From positions 124,001-188,000 of the IMG/VR virus record IMGVR_UViG_3300035180_001778: a stretch of 64,000 nucleotides of DNA; one strand, written 5' to 3'. Of this stretch, positions 34,889-43,572 are shown piece by piece; within the stretch, counting starts at the first letter, position 1, and every line of letters starts with the position of its first letter. A program made the position numbers and the translations under genes. The stretch is from a virus. The notes under the pieces are model-generated. The model was not told the DNA's origin, did not search any database, and was given only the letters and a program-made list of their open reading frames with translations.

Positions 34889-34914
34889 TTGATCGGGGCC
34901 CCCTCTTGGGTGTA
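34889..34914 (+). promoter_or_regulatory. Promoter-like TTGATC-N16-TGTA for the plus-strand gene group
   Basis: TTGATC at 34889-34894, GGTGTA at 34909-34914, then a leader with CGAGG before ATG at 34937. A similar TTGATC-N16-TGTA pair lies before the plus-strand gene at 51113 (51073-51098). Confidence 0.4.
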
Positions 34915-34936
34915 GGCTTTTCACGAGGCACACCCC

Positions 34937-35179
34937 ATGATCAAACCCAACGCCAAAGAAGTCGCTCGCGCCGATGGAGGCTTCGCTTGCGTCAGCCGTC
35001 CTGCGGCTGGCGGGGGCTTCAACGTCGCGGTTGTCCACCTGGACGGCACCCCCGTCTTCAAGATCCAGCACGTCGAGACCAAGGACCAGATCGGCAAGGC
35101 CATCGCCTGCGACCTGCGCATGATCGACAAGTGCGGCTTCAACTGCCCCATGGCCGATGCTTCGAGGCATCGCCGATGA
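34937..35179 (+). CDS. Unknown small protein (80 aa), first of a plus-strand group
   Basis: Beta-rich N-terminal two thirds with a Cys pair near the end (DKCGFNC). No family recognised. It begins a four-gene plus-strand group ending at 35729. Confidence 0.6.
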   Translation: MIKPNAKEVARADGGFACVSRPAAGGGFNVAVVHLDGTPVFKIQHVETKDQIGKAIACDLRMIDKCGFNCPMADASRHRR

Positions 35180-35209
35180 GCATTCCTGTCTCTCCTCGAA
35201 AGGGGATCG

Positions 35210-35290
35210 GTGGACGTCGACACAGACGCCGCCGATCCCCTCGTCCTGTTCCTGGATTCCGGGCCCTTTGCGCCCGGGAGCACGCCATGA
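35210..35290 (+). CDS. Possible 26-residue peptide
   Basis: GTG start with AAGGGG upstream, acidic sequence VDVDTDAADPLVLFLDSGPF, and an ATGA overlap with the next gene. It lies in the same frame as the preceding gene, after its TGA. The acidic composition favours this frame over the Arg-rich frame that overlaps it. Weak because of its size and start codon. Confidence 0.3.
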   Translation: MDVDTDAADPLVLFLDSGPFAPGSTP

Positions 35291-35433
35291 TCAACAACGG
35301 GCTCAGGTTCGACCACCACCGACGCCTGAGACTGTCCGAACAAATAGCAGCCTCGATGGGGTTGAAGCCGCTCCCTCCGCTCACCCCCGAGGGCCTGGAG
35401 TTCTTGAAGCAATTCCTGAAGAAGAAGCTCTGA
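35287..35433 (+). CDS. Small basic protein (48 aa)
   Basis: The product has a HHRRLRLSEQIAASMG helix and a KQFLKKKL tail. An in-frame ATG at 35176 would add 37 Arg-rich residues that look non-coding, so the shorter form is chosen. ATGA coupling at the start. Confidence 0.5.
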   Translation: MINNGLRFDHHRRLRLSEQIAASMGLKPLPPLTPEGLEFLKQFLKKKL

Positions 35434-35435
35434 CC

Positions 35436-35729
35436 ATGTCGATGATCCTCCACTGCTTCGTCAAGGTCGGCTCCCTCACTGTGTGGGAAGTCGGCCTTGT
35501 GCATACCCCCAGCACCGTCACGTATGAGCTTCTCGGCTACCCTGGACGCCCGTGGCAGGACATCGCCAAGGACTACCTCGCGTGGGTGGCCGACCAGGCG
35601 GCTCAGATGAAGAGACGCGACCCCAGTTGGGATGCGAAGGAGTGGGTGAAGGGCGAGCGTCGGAGATTGGGACAGGCTTGGAGGATGGCTCAAGAACGAG
35701 ACGGTCGTCTCGAATTCTACGCCATGTGA
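35436..35729 (+). CDS. Unknown protein (97 aa)
   Basis: Starts 2 nt after the preceding stop. Strand-rich beginning (ILHCFVKVGSLTVWEVGLV) and a Trp- and Arg-rich helical end. No motif recognised. It converges on the minus-strand gene at 35736. Confidence 0.6.
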   Translation: MSMILHCFVKVGSLTVWEVGLVHTPSTVTYELLGYPGRPWQDIAKDYLAWVADQAAQMKRRDPSWDAKEWVKGERRRLGQAWRMAQERDGRLEFYAM

Positions 35730-35735
35730 GATCGC

Positions 35736-36368
35736 TCAGTGCAGATGGGTCGCGACCTCACCCCACTGCTTGAGGTCATCCGTCATCCGACCGACGTCTT
35801 CCTCAGTGTTGACGACCTTCTCCCCATTCATCGTCATGAAACGCTTCCCCGAGATCATCTCTTCGAGGTGATGAAGCTTGGCCTTCGTCCACCTCTTGAG
35901 GATCGACAGGTCTGCTTGGGGGTATTTCTTGACGAAGTCGAGAGCTTCGTTCGCCCCCGAGTATTCGGTGAGAGCGTCCGAGTGGACGTGTTGCTTCTCG
36001 TCCAGGAACAGGGCTTCGGCAATCGCCGAGTACGTTGAAGCCTTTGGGGCATTCCAGCGCTGCGTCTTGGGGTTCATCGTCTGGCTCACGAATCGAAACC
36101 CCTTGCCCGGCTTCATCTCGATCCAGTATCGGATTTTGGTCCGAAGCTTGAACCCGTACGGGTAGTCGTCCACCACGTAGGCGGTCGCTTCGCTGTCGTG
36201 CCCGTAGAGAGGGGTGTGGCTCGCGACGAGCACTCGACCAGCCACGCGGTTTGCGAGGGCTGCGAGTCGAGCTGCCATGACTTCGCGAGAAGGGCCCGCG
36301 GAGTGTGCATAGTCGAGGAGACCTTGCACTGCGGCGATGAACTGTCGGGGGGAAGCGATCTTATACAT
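35736..36368 (-). CDS. Unknown protein (210 aa)
   Basis: Alpha/beta protein. Residues 50-100 contain a strand-rich segment with VASHTPLYGHDSEATAYVVD. The second half is helical and basic, ending in an ISGKRFMTMNGEKV turn. No family recognised. It is preceded by the same promoter-like 15-mer as the helicase gene. Confidence 0.6.
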   Translation of the reverse strand: MYKIASPRQFIAAVQGLLDYAHSAGPSREVMAARLAALANRVAGRVLVASHTPLYGHDSEATAYVVDDYPYGFKLRTKIRYWIEMKPGKGFRFVSQTMNPKTQRWNAPKASTYSAIAEALFLDEKQHVHSDALTEYSGANEALDFVKKYPQADLSILKRWTKAKLHHLEEMISGKRFMTMNGEKVVNTEEDVGRMTDDLKQWGEVATHLH

Positions 36369-36388
36369 TCTTGCCTCAGATACGGGCA

Positions 36389-36408
36389 GGAATAGAAACT
36401 ACACCGAG
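36389..36408 (-). promoter_or_regulatory. Promoter-like GGTGTAGTTTCTATTCC
   Basis: GGTGTA merges into TGTAGTTTCTATTCC, matching the helicase upstream element (31315-31329) at 14 of 15 positions. The ATG at 36368 follows about 20 nt later. Confidence 0.5.
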
Positions 36409-36427
36409 GGGGAGGGAGTACCTCGGC

Positions 36428-36625
36428 TTACATACCCTTCTTCTTGACCAGCTTCAATGCCATGACCGCGAAATGGTCGTGTTTGAAATTGGCCAGAGGA
36501 TGCGTTTGCCATGCGCAGTATGCGTGAGGCACATCGTGATCCTCAACGTTGATCGACTCCACTGTCATGTGGTGACCCCCAGACTCCAATTCCACCACGT
36601 CTCCAGCAGCAATTTGATCTTGCAT
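36428..36625 (-). CDS. YodC-like (DUF2158) small protein
   Basis: 65 residues. The AAGDVVELESGGHHMTV start, then an acidic turn, a Cys-Ala-Trp segment and an F-x3-F-x2-MAL end match the YodC/DUF2158 pattern (GDVV-LKSGGP-MTV...C-WF). Function unknown in any organism I know of. ATG at 36625 is preceded by AAAGGAGC. Confidence 0.7.
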   Translation of the reverse strand: MQDQIAAGDVVELESGGHHMTVESINVEDHDVPHAYCAWQTHPLANFKHDHFAVMALKLVKKKGM

Positions 36626-36638
36626 CACACTGCTCCTT

Positions 36639-36830
36639 TCACCGTGTACGAATCCTGGGGGATCCAACCACATTGACGACCCGGGGCGGGATGAAGTGTT
36701 CGCCAGGCTCAGGAGTAGGAGGTAGAGTATCCCCCTTTTCAACCTCCACAACCCTTCCCGTATTCTCCCCCTTGGGCCCAACGATCTTATAGACCCCTGA
36801 ATAGGGGGCTTCATTCCCAGACTTCAACAT
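36639..36830 (-). CDS. YjzC-like small protein
   Basis: 63 residues. The layout SGNEAPYSGVYKIVG, a KGDTLPPTP turn and a basic end matches YjzC-type proteins (G-x-x-AP-x-SGVY...GDTFP). ATG at 36830 follows AAGGAG at the proper distance. Function unknown. Confidence 0.65.
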   Translation of the reverse strand: MLKSGNEAPYSGVYKIVGPKGENTGRVVEVEKGDTLPPTPEPGEHFIPPRVVNVVGSPRIRTR

Positions 36831-36907
36831 GATTGACTCCTTTGTGAGCACGCGCCCACAGAGTCTCTACTACCATACGCAGGATCCCAACGGAGGGAAA
36901 ATCGACG

Positions 36908-36930
36908 GAGGTATCCTACAAAGATACCTC
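36908..36930 (-). terminator. Hairpin after the homing endonuclease
   Basis: GAGGTATC and GATACCTC form a perfect 8-bp stem with a 7-nt loop, followed after CGTCGA by TTTT on the minus strand. It lies 10 nt past the stop of the endonuclease. A reasonable, weak intrinsic terminator. Confidence 0.5.
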
Positions 36931-36939
36931 ACAAATAGA

Positions 36940-38187
36940 TTACTGAGTTTTCAGAAGATCAGATTTCTGAAAACTCAGCACTTCTGAAGAGATACGATTT
37001 CTCAAAAAAGATTCGTCGGCGTACGGTTCGTCCTCTCGGACAGAGAAGAGCTGCATCCCCGACGCTTTCGCCAGCTCAACCTTAGCCTTGTCTCGCGCCT
37101 GAAGGGCGTCGAACTCCTCTCGTTCCGTGACGTAAGTGCTCGGGAACAGCCAGTGCTGAACACCATGGAACTCGACGAGGAGCTGATGGCTGGGGAAGTA
37201 GCCGTCGAAGCGGAACCGACGCCCCGTCTTCGGGTTGGTAAAGCGAGGGTCGGACCACTCGACTTCGTAGGACGCCCCACCCAGGATCCGTGAGACCATC
37301 TCCAGGCAGATTGCCTGCTGTATGGCCGTGTGAGAGATGGGCATCCCGTGCTTCTCGCACTCCCTCCGAATCGTCACGAAGGCGTGCCCAAGAGCCGCGA
37401 TGGCCTTCCCCACCGAGACCTTCCCGTTCTTGAGCCGGAAAGGAAGGAGCTGCTCCCTGGTCAAGGAGACCTCAGTTCCGTTCGTCCAGTGTTGCACCTT
37501 TCGAGTTTCAGAAAGAGCGGCACCTCGTTGACGAACCACATCTGAGGTCTCTTTGGTGAGCCCCTTAAAATGGGAAACGAAGTCATCAGGCCGAGCGCCC
37601 ATACGCGCTACTCGGGGATCGGTCTCCTTCGTCAGACCTGCATTCCACCGGCCGGCATTGGCGGACATCTTCGCTCGGGTATCCTGCGAGAGAGCTTGCC
37701 CCTTGAGGTAGGACTTGTCTCGGGTGCCGCACCGTTGAGACATGACCTCCCCCTCGTACGCCATGTCTGGATGCGCGTTCTGAAGATGGCTCACCAGGCT
37801 CTCAGCCCGATACCCACAAATCTGGCAGATGACGTAGTCAAGCCCCTCCTCTTTCAAAGCCCAGAACTCTTCCACGTCCCGACCTCGGCACTCAGGACAT
37901 CGCGTGTCATGCACCGAAGCGGCGAAGGTGTACCCCACCTCCCGCGGAGCATCGCAGGAAGAGCAAAGGATGGTCTTCTTCAGACCCGCCCGCGGCTTGG
38001 TCGCATGAGATTGAGCCGCCGCAGCCTGACGCTTCTCGGTCAGGGCTTCAGCTCGAATGAGGGCTTGGGGGTGTTTGGCTCGGTAGGCATCCGCCGTCAG
38101 CCCATGCTTCTTCAGATGGGTGGCCAGCGTCGATGCCTGAAACCCGCACTCACGGCACTGAACGAAATCACGATTCTCAACAAGCAT
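36940..38187 (-). CDS. Homing endonuclease with zinc fingers and Vsr/EDxHD-like nuclease domain
   Basis: 415 residues. The N-terminus has C-x2-C...H-x3-H fingers of the ROS/MucR kind (CRECGFQASTLATHLKKHG), a C-x2-C...C-x2-C pair near residue 75 and a third finger near 120. The C-terminal part (about residues 325-400) has RFDGYF, then VEFHGVQHW, then a D-K and a V-R-E-D end, consistent with the EDxHD/Vsr-like fold used by some phage homing enzymes. It lies immediately downstream of the sheath gene. Flanking DNA is AT-richer and full of hairpins, as expected of an insertion. Confidence 0.8.
   Translation of the reverse strand: MLVENRDFVQCRECGFQASTLATHLKKHGLTADAYRAKHPQALIRAEALTEKRQAAAAQSHATKPRAGLKKTILCSSCDAPREVGYTFAASVHDTRCPECRGRDVEEFWALKEEGLDYVICQICGYRAESLVSHLQNAHPDMAYEGEVMSQRCGTRDKSYLKGQALSQDTRAKMSANAGRWNAGLTKETDPRVARMGARPDDFVSHFKGLTKETSDVVRQRGAALSETRKVQHWTNGTEVSLTREQLLPFRLKNGKVSVGKAIAALGHAFVTIRRECEKHGMPISHTAIQQAICLEMVSRILGGASYEVEWSDPRFTNPKTGRRFRFDGYFPSHQLLVEFHGVQHWLFPSTYVTEREEFDALQARDKAKVELAKASGMQLFSVREDEPYADESFLRNRISSEVLSFQKSDLLKTQ
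36943..36978. repeat. 14-bp perfect inverted repeat in the 3' end of the endonuclease gene
   Basis: CTGAGTTTTCAGAA and TTCTGAAAACTCAG with an 8-nt spacer make up the last twelve codons of the homing endonuclease gene. It may add to termination or mark the edge of the mobile segment. Confidence 0.65.
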
Positions 38188-38264
38188 GAGTCCGATTGTG
38201 TCCCAACCGAACCCATGCTGTCAAGTCTATCAGGCGATTCTTACTATTAACCGCCTAACCCACT

Positions 38265-38284
38265 GCACCTAGCTACCTAAGTGC
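38265..38284 (-). terminator. Hairpin after the tail sheath gene
   Basis: GCACTTAG and CTAGGTGC pair (one G-U) around GTAG, 13 nt beyond the sheath stop on the minus strand. No U-tract. Probable 3' end structure of the abundant sheath mRNA. Confidence 0.4.
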
Positions 38285-38297
38285 CCGTAATCATTCA

Positions 38298-41200
38298 CTA
38301 AATGCGTGCGCGAAGGTTAAATGAGAGGACCAAGAAGAGCAGCGGGAAGACCGGCTGGTAGAACGCCTGGAACCGAAGGATGGTCGGGTCGTTCGGATCG
38401 ATGGCCGATGCGATGCCCGAGAAGGCGCCCACGATCTCCGCCTGGACGAGCTGCTTGAAGAGGCCCGTCATCGAGACGTTGACCTCGTTGGTCCGGCTCG
38501 CGAGGAACTTGGAACCGACGAAGGAATCGAGGACGATGCGGCTCTGCTGTTGCACATAGTCGGCGATCTGAGTGACCGTCGGGAGGCGCGTCAGCGGAGA
38601 CGACATGTTGGTGGTGAGCCCCTGCCGGATGCGAACAAGCGGCTGGAGGTCCTCCAAGAGCGTGATCCCCGCGGCGGCCGTCTGGTTGGCCTCGACGGGA
38701 TCCATGATGCGCGGGATGCGCGTGAAGTTGACGATGCGACGCCGAGTCCAGGGCGTCGCCACATCGACCGAGGGAGACACGACAGCTCCAGCGACGGCCG
38801 CTGCAAAGAACGTCCCATCCACGAGGGAGTCGAACGTCTGCCCCAGAGCATCCGAGAGCGTGATGACAGCCGAGTCCGGGTAGAACATGGCCATCCGGTT
38901 CGAGTTCAGGCTCCGAGCGATGGTCTGCGCGTTGGTCGGGCTCGTCCCCGAAGCAAAGCCGCAGAAGCCCATCCGCTCCGCCTGGTTGCGGATGTGAGAC
39001 TGTGTCTCGACGTGCTGGGTGAGCCGCGAGTAGACCGCCGTCGAGGTCGCCAGAGGCACGAGGATGTCGGGCTTGACGTTGCCGGGCAGAGGCGTCTTCA
39101 GCTCATCGATCGCGTCGAGGAAGGAGACGTCCGTTGCCTGAGCGGTGTTCGCCGCCTTCATGACCTGCTTGATCCCGACGAGGAGAGCCCCGTTGGTGAT
39201 CGCAAGATAAGCCGCGAGGCTCACCCGGTTCTCCGCACTGACCAACCCGAAGTTCTGCTCGATCGTCTTGATCGTGCGGAAGATGCGGGTCGAGAAGTCC
39301 TGCTTGAGGAAATTGTAGGTGATGTAGTAGAAGTCACCCACCTTCGGCTCGACCCCACCCGGGTTGAACGTCTGGACGGTGGCCGTGTCGTTCACCGCGA
39401 CGCCGACCGTGTTGGCGACCCCCAGCTCCAACCCAGCGATTGCCAGGAAGGGGCGTGAGGGGTCGACCGCGAACGTCGGGGTGACGAGGAGCGTGAAAGT
39501 CCCCGCCGCATCGTACCCACCCGTCGTTGCGGGAAGGACCGTGAAGCGAAGCCCCGTCTGCGCGTCCGTGTACGTCTGGCCGGGGATGCCCGTACCAGCC
39601 GAACCAGAGGCGTTGTTCGAGGAGACCACGAAGTTGTCCTGCGCGTCTTCGCCGTTGTCCCCGTCCACCCCAGCCGTGAGCCCGATGCCCGTCGTCGCGT
39701 TGAACGCGGAGTTGGCCACCGTGTTGAAGACGATGCTGCTCGAAGCCGCTCCGACCGTCAGGGACTCGAAGGTGATGTAGTTCGAGCCGTTGATGGTATC
39801 GACGTACGCAACCCCATCGGTGAGGAAGCCCGCGGTGGCGAGGAGCGCGTCCACAACCTCCTGAGCCGACACGAGGGTCTGTGAGCCCTGCGCGTTCTGT
39901 GCGAACCCGAGAACCACATTGGCCGTCCCATCGAGGATGAGAACCGACGACTGCGGGTCGTTCGTCGAGGAGGTGAGGCGGAGCTTGTCGAGGTTGATCC
40001 CCGTACCCGCCGAAGCACGTCCCGTGGCCACAGCGTTGATGGCCGAGACCACCGCAGAGGTCGCAACCGTGGCACCCGCGGGGAGCGTCACCAAGTACTG
40101 CGCCCCGTTGACGCGGAACTTGAAGGTGTCGTTCACGCCAGCGGTGATGTTGAACGGACCGACCAGAGACCCGAGGAGCGTTGCGGGCTTGTTGATGGCC
40201 CCCGTCGTCCCATGCGAAGACTGGAAGGTCGTGAAGCCGAGGAGCGTCTCTGCCGTCCCCTGGGAAACCATGACCGTCGAGATGTCATCGAACCCGCCAG
40301 GAAGAGCCCCGGGGGTCGTGTCGCTCTTGACCACGAAGAAGACGTCACCCGTCGAGCCACCGATCTGGTGGAAGCTCGCGAGCGTGTTGGGAGCCGTTCC
40401 CGAGAACGGAGCGGTCGCATCGATGACAGCGTTGATGTCCGCGACGAGCTGCGTCGGAGTCCGGTAACCGACCGTGAGGGGGACGTTGATGAGGCCGTTG
40501 CCGCCCGTCATCCCCACCACAACGAAGCCAGCGTTGGCCACCGTCTCGGTGATGGCAGCATTGCCCACCGTTCCAGTTGCCCCGTTGACGAGAGCGACCT
40601 TGGTCGAACCTCCGATGGAGGCCGTGATGGCAAGCCCAGCTCCGACACCGTTGATCGCAGAGATCATCGCGTCGCGAACCGTGCCCACCGAATCGAGCGA
40701 GGTGAAGGCGACCGCAACATTCCCAGAGGCAACGCCACCCCCAGAATCGAACTCGAAGATCGACGGAGGGTTCACCCCATCGTCAAGAGTGAACGTCTCC
40801 CCATCGACGAGGAGGGAGCCCGCCACCGTCGTGATGAGTCCGCTCGCCGCCAGAACCCCCGCGTTGATCGAGAGGTTGAGGACGTTGGCCGGGGAAGCCG
40901 GGATGAGGATCTTGCCCGAGTTGCCGCCCGACTGAACCGGCACGACATGGCCCGAGACCAGGAAGGCCGGAGCTGCCGACGCAAGGTTCGTCGCCTGGGT
41001 GTTCCCGTTGATCCCCATCGACCAGGTGGCCGAGGAAGGAGCGTAGAACGAGTAGGGCTCCGCGAGGTTGTTCGTGAAGGCCGCGTTCGTTGCCGCAGCG
41101 GATCCGAAGGTCACGGTGACCGTCTCGACAACGGGAGTACCCGTTCCCGAGTGGAAGGCATCCGGAACCGTCTCGACCCCACGGGGCCACTGAACCGTCT

Positions 41201-42956
41201 CGCTGAGAGACGACTTCGAGCCGAAGCGGACCTGAAAGAGGTTCGTGTTCTGCTGAACCGAGAAGACCTCGTACTGCCCCATCCCAACGGCTCCAGGAAC
41301 CGTGCAAGTGAGGATGTAGGTGTCGTCCACGATCCGGTTGTAGTTGAACGTCGCGTAGGCGTTCCAGTCCGGGGGGACAGCATCCCGAAGACGAAGCAGA
41401 CGCGAGGCACCGTCCACCGTGAGAACCTTCACGGCTGCTCGACCCAAGGCATCCCGGAGAGTCCGGCCCACGAAGACCTGGATCAGATCCGGGCGGTTCG
41501 TGATGAGGTCCTGGCGGTTGTTGGTGATCGAGGCGTAGAGCGAGTTGCCGAGAGGCGTCGACCGACCGTTCCCCGTGGTGGGGATCTCAGGGAGACGGAA
41601 GTCCGTCGTCGAGACCTTCGCCGGGAGAACGGACGTGTCAGTCACCCTCGCGCAAGTCGCGAGGTAGAGCTTCTCATCGACGAGCGACCCGACGATCTGA
41701 GACTCGTTGAACGGCGTGGACCCGGGGGACGTCTTCGTGGAAGCGACCACGAAGCTCGTTCCCCAGTGTATGATCGAGACATCCGCCGAAGGATTCGAGA
41801 CAACGAAGTCCTGCCCCTGAATGAAGTCCGAACGACCGTTCGAGATACCGCAGCGGGCAACCGTGGTGACGAACGTGTTGGGGAGGTAGTCGAACGTGTC
41901 CTGCCAGGTGTTGGCCCAGTATTGAACCGTGACCACAGCTCCGCGAGCGGGAGGCGTGGCAAGGGTCACAACACCGTTGGTCCCATCGACAGACGTCGGG
42001 ATGACCTGAGCACCGTTGACCTTGACGACCACCTTGGAGGGGTCCGTCGTGGTGATTCCACCGCTCGTCCCATCGACGATGGGACGCTGGAAGACACGGA
42101 AGCTCAGGTTCCTCGACGTCTTCGTGTTCGCCAGGAAGCCGAGGGGACCGTTGGCCGAACCAGACCCGATCTCCAGCGAGACAGGAGAGGTGAGCGCGAC
42201 GTGCTTGAGCCCCTGGTTGTCCGTCGACACCGCTGTCTGAAGGTTGGGGATGATCGCTGCATCGATCTGGCTCTTGACGTTGGACGCCGTGAGGGAGCCC
42301 GCGGTGAGCGTAACCGTGTACGACGTGCCGCCGACCTTGACGACGAAGCTGTCATTGGAGCCGGTCGTGACGAGGAAGGGCTCGAACCCAGGGGACGTCA
42401 GAATGGCGTCCAGGTTCGTCACCTGATCCGAGACGTCGTCCGTGAATGCCGTGTCTCCCCGGTGGAAGAAGTAGGTCACTCGAACGACGTCCGTCGGCTG
42501 AGGCGGAATCTGAAGCGTGATGAGGCCCTTGGCACCCTGGACTGCCCCGAGAGCAACAGGCAGCCCGTTGACCGTGATCGAGGAGATGTCCTTGGTGGCG
42601 TTCGAGACCCGACCAAGGCCGCTGCCATCGACGATGGGGAAGTTGCGGACGCGGAACTGAGTCCGGGTCCCATCCTGCGCCCCGAGGATGAGGTTCTGGG
42701 GGTTCGTCGCATCGGCGACCCATGCCAGGCTCGGGTCCTCATTGACGATCTGCTGATCGATGGAAGCGCTGCTCCCTCGGACCAGTTCCAGGTCGTCTTG
42801 CACCAGTTCTTCTTGACCCACCCCGATGATCGCGGGGATCCGCAACCCACCCAGGATGTTGGTCACGTTCGCGTCTGCGAACGTCTGGGTGTAGACACCG
42901 GGGTTCATTTCCGGCGTGGGGGTGAACGTTTGGAACGGTCCGTTTCCAGTGGCCAT
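38298..42956 (-). CDS. Tail sheath protein, greatly enlarged (1552 aa)
   Basis: The N-terminus (GVYTQTFADANVTNILGGLRIPAIIG) and the C-terminal 200 residues are sheath-like: a TPWTRRRIVNFTRIPRIMD segment, a GITLLEDLQPLVRIRQGLTTN strand, a helix ending in VQQQSRIVLDSF, and a LFLVLSFNLRARI end. Ordinary sheaths have about 400-700 residues. Here about 900 residues of Thr/Val/Gly-rich beta domains are inserted, presumably exposed on the tail surface. Residues about 712-820 match a domain in the protein at 59233-60195. The leader 42957-43118 holds hairpins and GGAG before the ATG. Confidence 0.88.
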   Translation of the reverse strand: MATGNGPFQTFTPTPEMNPGVYTQTFADANVTNILGGLRIPAIIGVGQEELVQDDLELVRGSSASIDQQIVNEDPSLAWVADATNPQNLILGAQDGTRTQFRVRNFPIVDGSGLGRVSNATKDISSITVNGLPVALGAVQGAKGLITLQIPPQPTDVVRVTYFFHRGDTAFTDDVSDQVTNLDAILTSPGFEPFLVTTGSNDSFVVKVGGTSYTVTLTAGSLTASNVKSQIDAAIIPNLQTAVSTDNQGLKHVALTSPVSLEIGSGSANGPLGFLANTKTSRNLSFRVFQRPIVDGTSGGITTTDPSKVVVKVNGAQVIPTSVDGTNGVVTLATPPARGAVVTVQYWANTWQDTFDYLPNTFVTTVARCGISNGRSDFIQGQDFVVSNPSADVSIIHWGTSFVVASTKTSPGSTPFNESQIVGSLVDEKLYLATCARVTDTSVLPAKVSTTDFRLPEIPTTGNGRSTPLGNSLYASITNNRQDLITNRPDLIQVFVGRTLRDALGRAAVKVLTVDGASRLLRLRDAVPPDWNAYATFNYNRIVDDTYILTCTVPGAVGMGQYEVFSVQQNTNLFQVRFGSKSSLSETVQWPRGVETVPDAFHSGTGTPVVETVTVTFGSAAATNAAFTNNLAEPYSFYAPSSATWSMGINGNTQATNLASAAPAFLVSGHVVPVQSGGNSGKILIPASPANVLNLSINAGVLAASGLITTVAGSLLVDGETFTLDDGVNPPSIFEFDSGGGVASGNVAVAFTSLDSVGTVRDAMISAINGVGAGLAITASIGGSTKVALVNGATGTVGNAAITETVANAGFVVVGMTGGNGLINVPLTVGYRTPTQLVADINAVIDATAPFSGTAPNTLASFHQIGGSTGDVFFVVKSDTTPGALPGGFDDISTVMVSQGTAETLLGFTTFQSSHGTTGAINKPATLLGSLVGPFNITAGVNDTFKFRVNGAQYLVTLPAGATVATSAVVSAINAVATGRASAGTGINLDKLRLTSSTNDPQSSVLILDGTANVVLGFAQNAQGSQTLVSAQEVVDALLATAGFLTDGVAYVDTINGSNYITFESLTVGAASSSIVFNTVANSAFNATTGIGLTAGVDGDNGEDAQDNFVVSSNNASGSAGTGIPGQTYTDAQTGLRFTVLPATTGGYDAAGTFTLLVTPTFAVDPSRPFLAIAGLELGVANTVGVAVNDTATVQTFNPGGVEPKVGDFYYITYNFLKQDFSTRIFRTIKTIEQNFGLVSAENRVSLAAYLAITNGALLVGIKQVMKAANTAQATDVSFLDAIDELKTPLPGNVKPDILVPLATSTAVYSRLTQHVETQSHIRNQAERMGFCGFASGTSPTNAQTIARSLNSNRMAMFYPDSAVITLSDALGQTFDSLVDGTFFAAAVAGAVVSPSVDVATPWTRRRIVNFTRIPRIMDPVEANQTAAAGITLLEDLQPLVRIRQGLTTNMSSPLTRLPTVTQIADYVQQQSRIVLDSFVGSKFLASRTNEVNVSMTGLFKQLVQAEIVGAFSGIASAIDPNDPTILRFQAFYQPVFPLLFLVLSFNLRARI

Positions 42957-43068
42957 TAGAGTCTCCTCAAAGGGACGTAGAATCCGATTTACATCTTCGG
43001 GGATGGGTGGAACGAACCACCAAATTCTGATCTGATTCGGATTTTAATCTGCCCGAGGAGGGCTCCGA

Positions 43069-43102
43069 CGAAAGGCGACACCCTGGCGAGCGTCACCTTT
43101 CG
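43069..43102 (-). terminator. Hairpin in the leader of the sheath gene
   Basis: CGAAAGGTGAC and GTCGCCTTTCG pair over 11 bp (one U-G) with a 12-nt loop. It lies between the zinc-ribbon gene and the sheath. A smaller GGTGG/CCACC hairpin follows at 43006-43021. It may be a terminator or a leader that stabilises the sheath mRNA. The rest of the 162-nt gap shows nothing further. Confidence 0.4.
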
Positions 43103-43118
43103 CGCCGAGATAAGAGGA

Positions 43119-43568
43119 CTAGCGCGAACGCTTCGATTCAGCGGCAGCCCGAAACGTATCGATGGCCTTCTTCGCCAAGTTCCGTCGAGCCACTCGACCC
43201 CCATCGCTCATGGGCTCGTAGTCGATGTGCCCACTCGCCGTGTGTCGAATCAGAGCAGGGGAGCCGCCCTGCTTCCGAGCCCCTTCCTTCACCTTCTCCC
43301 GAGCTTGGACCACCCCCCAACGGGACTCGGCGTCTTTCCCCACAGCATGATCCGCCGTGGGGTAGTCCTCCTTGTGGACCCCCGTGTTGGCCGTTGCTCC
43401 CACAGAAGGCCCCGTGAAGCCGAACGAGAATCCCTCCGCCCGAAGATATCGGGGCGCGGGTTCCTTGCAATTCGGACACGGGTGTGAGGTGGGGTTGGAC
43501 ATGGGGAGGTTCCTCTCGAAACGCACCTCACATTGCTGCTTCTCGCACAGGAAAATGTAGGTAGGCAC
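43119..43568 (-). CDS. Zinc-ribbon protein (FmdB-like N-terminus)
   Basis: 149 residues from GTG at 43568, chosen because the encoded PTYIFLCEKQQC fits the usual start of FmdB-type zinc ribbons (PTY-F-C-x2/4-C...CPxC). A second pair, CPNC, follows at residues about 31-34. The C-terminal part is basic and disordered. A second gene of this type lies at 60889-61299. In phages such proteins occur among neck and tail genes. The role is unknown. Confidence 0.65.
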   Translation of the reverse strand: MPTYIFLCEKQQCEVRFERNLPMSNPTSHPCPNCKEPAPRYLRAEGFSFGFTGPSVGATANTGVHKEDYPTADHAVGKDAESRWGVVQAREKVKEGARKQGGSPALIRHTASGHIDYEPMSDGGRVARRNLAKKAIDTFRAAAESKRSR

Positions 43569-43572
43569 TGAT

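Noticed and set aside
35176-35286. Arg-rich N-terminal extension of the 48-residue plus-strand gene
   Set aside because: The run of Arg residues looks like an out-of-frame reading; an acidic peptide frame overlaps it.
40212-42959. A 915-codon plus-strand open frame opposite the sheath gene
   Set aside because: Its product is Arg/Asp/Gly-rich with no family, while the other strand encodes an evident sheath.
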